DNA from: Bacteroidales bacterium
GTDB lineage: Bacteria; Bacteroidota; Bacteroidia; Bacteroidales; Azobacteroidaceae
DNA length: 10,472 nt
Reading direction: 5' to 3'
Assembly: GCA_020860885.1 (NCBI GenBank)
Contig: JAJBTS010000098.1
Span: forward strand, 1 to 10,472
Below the pieces are notes generated by a model, which saw only the letters and a program-made list of their open reading frames with translations, was not told the DNA's origin and searched no databases. Positions within the stretch are counted from its first letter, which is position 1. The number at the start of each line of letters is the position of its first letter. Below are positions 9,901 to 10,472 of this stretch, piece by piece. A program made the position numbers and the translations under genes.

Positions 9901-10472
9901 TACCAGCCTCTTCAATGACTTATATTTTTCTAAATAATCAACAGAAAAAGAAATATCCTGTCCTAATGGAATATAATTTTTGGATAAATCATATCCTCCC
10001 AGATACGGATATAAATCCTTACATGTTGGAGTTAATGGTAATACAGGTGAATTTGTCCGGTGTAGTACCCGAAAACTATCCAGGACTACCGTCTCATTTC
10101 CATTTAGTTTCTTGAAAATATTTTTCAGTTCTTCCGGAGCGCTACATTCCGGTAAGACTGCAATCTGTGAATCTAATATAATTCCCTGAGCTCCCAATGC
10201 AAAAAAAGCAGCAGAAGTATGTATTCCTGCACCTCCTTGTATATATATCTTAACCTTATTTTTTTTACATATTTCTGCAACTTTCTGAAAAAGAATGAAT
10301 GAGGATTCTCTACTTACTTTACCTGCTGCTTCATTTCCTTTTATAACGATCGAAGAAACTCCTTTTTTAATAAGATCGGCCGTATCTTCATAGGAAAATA
10401 CCTGATACAATATTTCAACATTCTTATTAACAGAAATATCCATTCCTGCGGGCAATAGAACTTTAGTTACAT
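3916..10472 (-). CDS. Pfa-like iterative type I polyketide/fatty-acid synthase, NPD-NPD-KS-AT-ACP-KR, 5' end outside window
   Basis: This protein is a multidomain acyl synthase. Going by its domains, it builds a carbon chain on its own ACP and performs extender loading, condensation, keto reduction and enoyl reduction. At least 2184 residues are visible and the stop is TAA at 3916-3918. Domain order: incomplete FMN-barrel region (1-200), complete PfaD/nitronate-monooxygenase-like barrel (201-535), KS (566-1010), AT (1108-1420), linker with a Gln-rich helix (about 1498-1534), one ACP (1580-1665), Glu/Lys-rich linker (1670-1698), and KR with its structural subdomain (1700-2165). The catalytic residues of the KS, AT and KR and the ACP attachment serine are all present. 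The frame stays open to the right edge, where it reads VTKVL before the TTG at 10455, in mid-barrel sequence, so TTG is not the start and an estimated 100 or more residues are missing. The layout resembles PfaA with PfaD fused in front, but with one ACP and no DH. It is followed 3 bases later by its partner gene. Confidence 0.93.
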   Translation of the reverse strand, partial: VTKVLLPAGMDISVNKNVEILYQVFSYEDTADLIKKGVSSIVIKGNEAAGKVSRESSFILFQKVAEICKKNKVKIYIQGGAGIHTSAAFFALGAQGIILDSQIAVLPECSAPEELKNIFKKLNGNETVVLDSFRVLHRTNSPVLPLTPTCKDLYPYLGGYDLSKNYIPLGQDISFSVDYLEKYKSLKRLVAAIEEAAYGHLRQAKSLNVLGRDNLFAQELGIRYPIFQGPMARISDIPEFINEVAEGGAMPFLALSMMNGENCKKTLTETAQLLGEKPWGVGILGFNLPHIRDEQTKHILSVKPKVVLIAGGRPSLAAPFEKEGIKVFLHVPSVSLLDMFLKEGAKNFIFEGRESGGHVGPILSLILWEKQINRLLKEENKSSINVLFAGGIHDTFSTAFVAVMAAKLAATGINVGVQMGTSYLYTEEAVKTGAITKEYQKQIISKNETVLLEAAPGQETRSVISPFTEYFSKQKESLLSQGLDSKEVWLKLEELNLGRLRVAAKGMDRKGGKLIKLSNKEQKEQGLYMTGEVTDLIDSTTTISQLHKRVSEDSTDFINNLEDIEIPHSTANPLDLAIVGMECIFPDAKNKDEYWRNLFIGKDSITEVPDSRWNKDIFYKPDVRDTDYTTSKWGGFIPTIDFDPLEFGITPQSLAAIEPVQLLSLLVAKRALEDAGYPNLSEINLDNTSVIFGAEGATELATAYGIRSGIMQVFGNIPEELKGALPKLTEDSFPGVLSNVISGRIANRLNLGGRNYTVDAACASSMAALDVACQELSARRSDMVIVGGADFHNGINDYLMFSSTYALSKKGCSASFSDDADGIVLGEGIGVVILKRLEDAQRDGNKIYAVIKSIDGSSDGRSLGLTAPNRKGQINALERAYKRAGILPSQVGYVEAHGTGTVVGDRTELAALTDIFLDTGAVKNQTYLGSVKTQIGHTKCAAGIAGLIKATLAVHHGIIPPISHMNKPNAYYNEKTNPFVFNTNLAFWKEEKRIAGISAFGFGGTNFHAIIQNYQETEKQKTPLEVWPSELFVFRGSNQEEAKQQMQKIKDLLTQNNNILLKDIAYALATYNNKDIQISIVAGNPDELLKKIELAEEGKRDFNIFYRAEKDGKVAFLFSGQGSQRINMAIDLFAAIPSMSRLLDENPEYRNIIFPPTVFDEELRKEQQRIITDTRNAQPLLGIVDFAIADYLSSLGIQPDMVAGHSYGELVALGFAGAFEPEKLTYLSRERALAILNAIENDKGKMAAINNVSEDELKELLQGHEEVWPVNFNSNKQIVLAGSSTGITTFVKEMTDKGIACKEINVACAFHSPLLAKSKDLYTEVLKGVSFRKPKIQVWSNTTGEKYPAKTNDIKKRLAEHLVKPVLFTRQLENMYKDGARIFIETGPGRVLTGLVQATLRSEAVTIQTENKGAEGVTYLLKSLGAYLSTGKTFNIEKLFDGRKISVIDIDNPEQYKKNSTVWYVNGHNAIPSDGKMPAGGAYPITNFYTTYMGKDIFSGSFGPDRVMMEYLDGMKQLIDNQREIIQNQRDVMLGYFGQTEIAPRPSIQRTREQSVVVEELPVEEVDAETQQPVLEGATTLDIASLTTEQLKEILLEVVSEKTGYPTEMLGMDMDLEADLSIDSIKRMEIIGALREKLTFPERLSEVEGIVEKMASIKTLTSLIAWLEELGQMDFSTVSTDEKEEKTENKEQPVETKPDTNELARLTFALQNAPVDAQEKVFIEGKSLALTEDKSDSSYAEAIKRLLEEKGAKVNLIDNKTKDLSEYDGLILLNVSSAPESYSIKDFFAMLKSADMNRLKWIYSFSDLSGKILNQKKVTSLEDMQGFPGFIKSLAHEYPDINFRVVDSHTLFDIKTLPQIVADELSVKEKMPEVIYRGTQRMQFDIKAEDVTTKETSDLVLDKDSAVLVFGGAQGITPELVSQLAVDYPCNYILVGRTSQLEDNDKYQHLNTKDEIRKYLISEENMNVPSEIEKKTQLIYKSNQISEAISKITASGAKAVYKAVDVKDSRKLKALIKEVRKEYGKIDGVIHAAGILEDKLFVDKTWESFEKVYLTKVNPLEVIVKELLPELKLLVMFSSVSSAFGNRGQADYAAGNSVFDLLSIILLEKKVPTRVMSFNWGPWKGAGMVSSSLENEFKKRGVAMIPLKEGGEFFVKELKYGEEPAVLVMGGNPDTIEQFLKGQK
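3925..3930 (-). promoter_or_regulatory. Candidate ribosome binding site for the downstream synthase gene
   Basis: AAAGGA lies within the last codons of the upstream gene, 12 bases before the ATG at 3912. The upstream stop TAA and the next ATG are separated by 3 bases (TTA), so translation of the two subunits is probably coupled. The spacing is somewhat long and Shine-Dalgarno use is weak in Bacteroidota, so the site is only a candidate. Confidence 0.4.
3961..5358 (-). other. Ketoreductase domain with structural subdomain
   Basis: Residues about 1700-1890 are the non-catalytic KR subdomain, recognisable by GFPGFIKSLAHEYP (1821-1834). Residues about 1897-2165 are the catalytic short-chain dehydrogenase fold. 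The NADPH-binding loop FGGAQGIT is at 1905-1912 and HAAG at 2026-2029. The catalytic Ser lies in FSSVSS (2072-2077), and the Tyr is Tyr2087 in QADYAAGN with Asn2091 after it. The domain should reduce the beta-keto group on the ACP to a hydroxyl. The protein ends soon after, with no DH behind the KR, unlike PfaA-type proteins that carry one there. Confidence 0.9.
5461..5718 (-). other. Acyl carrier protein domain (single copy)
   Basis: Residues about 1580-1665 form one ACP. The phosphopantetheine attachment site is Ser1619 in DLSIDSIKRMEII. The SIKRMEI tail matches the DSIKRVEI signature of PUFA-synthase ACPs. The usual Gly two residues before Asp-Ser is a Ser here (SIDS rather than GIDS). PUFA synthases usually carry several ACPs in tandem. 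Only one is present here, and I see none in the visible part of the partner protein. Confidence 0.92.
5851..5967 (-). other. Post-AT linker with long Gln-rich amphipathic helix
   Basis: Residues about 1498-1534 sit between the AT and the ACP and are predicted by eye to be a long helix with Met, Tyr, Leu and Gln spaced as in a coiled coil (MMEYLDGMKQLIDNQ, then QNQRDVML). The preceding stretch WYVNGHNAIP (1458-1467) is also a recurrent post-AT element in this synthase type, by recollection. A similar helix occupies the equivalent place in the partner protein. It may serve in dimerisation or in placing the ACP. Confidence 0.5.
6196..7134 (-). other. Acyltransferase domain AT1, probably malonyl-specific
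   Basis: Residues about 1108-1420 form an FabD-like acyltransferase that should load malonyl units onto the ACP. The oxyanion-loop motif FSGQGSQ is at 1113-1119, the nucleophile is Ser1201 in GHSYGE, and the catalytic histidine is His1306 in CAFHSP. Arg1226 falls exactly where FabD carries the arginine that binds the malonyl carboxylate, counting 28 residues from the Gly of GHS. The CAFHS motif resembles the HAFHS pattern of malonyl-specific ATs. Malonyl preference is therefore likely, though not proven by motif alone. Confidence 0.9.
7426..8760 (-). other. Ketosynthase domain KS1
   Basis: Residues about 566-1010 form a complete beta-ketoacyl synthase that condenses ACP-bound extender units with the growing chain. 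The catalytic triad is intact: Cys757 in VDAACASS, His892 in EAHGTGT and His932 in GHTKCAAG. The domain closes with the usual GFGGTNFH motif. The segment TPQSLAAIEPVQLLSL (645-660) replaces the MDPQQR pattern of modular PKSs. By recollection this is typical of PUFA, enediyne and heterocyst-glycolipid type iterative synthases. Confidence 0.93.
8851..9855 (-). other. PfaD-like FMN-dependent enoyl reductase domain (NPD/nitronate monooxygenase fold)
   Basis: Residues about 201-535 form a complete NPD-type barrel. It begins with the family's opening strand (YPIFQGPMARISD, 219-231). The GRESGGHVGP motif at 347-356 contains His353, which corresponds to the conserved histidine of nitronate monooxygenases. 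The phosphate-binding AGGIHDT turn is at 384-390 and a GVQMGTSYLYTEEA segment follows at 411-424. In PUFA synthases the separate PfaD protein of this family is the FMN/NADPH enoyl reductase, so the likely role here is reduction of the enoyl-ACP made during chain extension. A fused location upstream of the KS would put it next to the same ACP. The family also contains genuine nitronate monooxygenases, so the enoyl reductase role is inferred from context. Confidence 0.82.
9856..10472 (-). other. First PfaD/nitronate-monooxygenase-like barrel region, N-terminal part outside window
   Basis: The first roughly 200 visible residues read as the C-terminal half of an NPD-type TIM barrel. There is a GNEAAGKV segment at residues 40-47, a QGGAGIHT turn at 73-80 and a GAQGIILDSQ strand at 88-97. 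These match, in order, the GRESGGHVGP and AGGIHDT elements of the barrel that follows. The histidine of the GGH motif is Lys46 here. That suggests this copy has lost or changed its flavin chemistry, or is structural. The assignment rests on internal alignment by eye. The missing N-terminal half must lie to the right of the window. Confidence 0.65.

Noticed and set aside
10259..10266. A run of eight A on the coding strand in the first barrel region
   Set aside because: The frame is unbroken across it and no alternative product is visible. One homopolymer is not enough to call a contingency locus.
10470..10472. An ATG on the minus strand at the right edge
   Set aside because: It is followed directly by TAA in its own frame and is out of frame with the synthase gene, so it starts nothing.

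Overview
The whole 10,472-base window is coding sequence on the minus strand. It holds two very large genes in tandem, each cut by a window edge, with 3 bases between them. Together they encode a type I, iterative fatty-acid/polyketide synthase of the general Pfa-like (secondary lipid) type. I see no RNA gene, mobile element, CRISPR array, promoter or terminator. The base composition is AT-rich (about 35-40% GC by eye, not counted) and the proteins are rich in Lys, Glu and Ile. Together with this enzyme type, that suggests a Bacteroidota-like organism, but this assignment is inference.

Layout in the direction of transcription (right to left). The upstream gene runs from the right edge to 3916. 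It encodes two consecutive nitronate-monooxygenase/PfaD-like FMN barrel regions (the first incomplete at the window edge), then ketosynthase (KS), acyltransferase (AT), a long linker, one acyl carrier protein (ACP) and a ketoreductase (KR). The downstream gene starts at 3912 and runs off the left edge with its frame still open. It encodes a second KS, a second and unusual AT, a helical linker and a double-hotdog dehydratase (DH). The last roughly 35 residues look like the beginning of a phosphopantetheinyl transferase.

Working model (inference). The first protein loads extender units (AT1), condenses them (KS1), carries the chain on its single ACP, reduces the beta-keto group (KR) and reduces the enoyl group with its FMN barrel. 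The second protein supplies the dehydratase in trans, a second condensing module, and possibly the enzyme that arms the ACP. All four steps of an elongation cycle are therefore present but divided between two partner proteins. The likely product is a long, partly or fully reduced acyl chain for a specialised lipid. No thioesterase or other release domain is visible.

The most notable points are the fused tandem PfaD-like barrels, the single ACP shared by two KS-AT pairs, a second AT that has lost its oxyanion-loop motif and its malonyl-binding arginine, and the probable built-in phosphopantetheinyl transferase. Residue numbers for the upstream protein count the TTG codon at 10455 as residue 1, for reference only; the true N-terminus lies outside the window.
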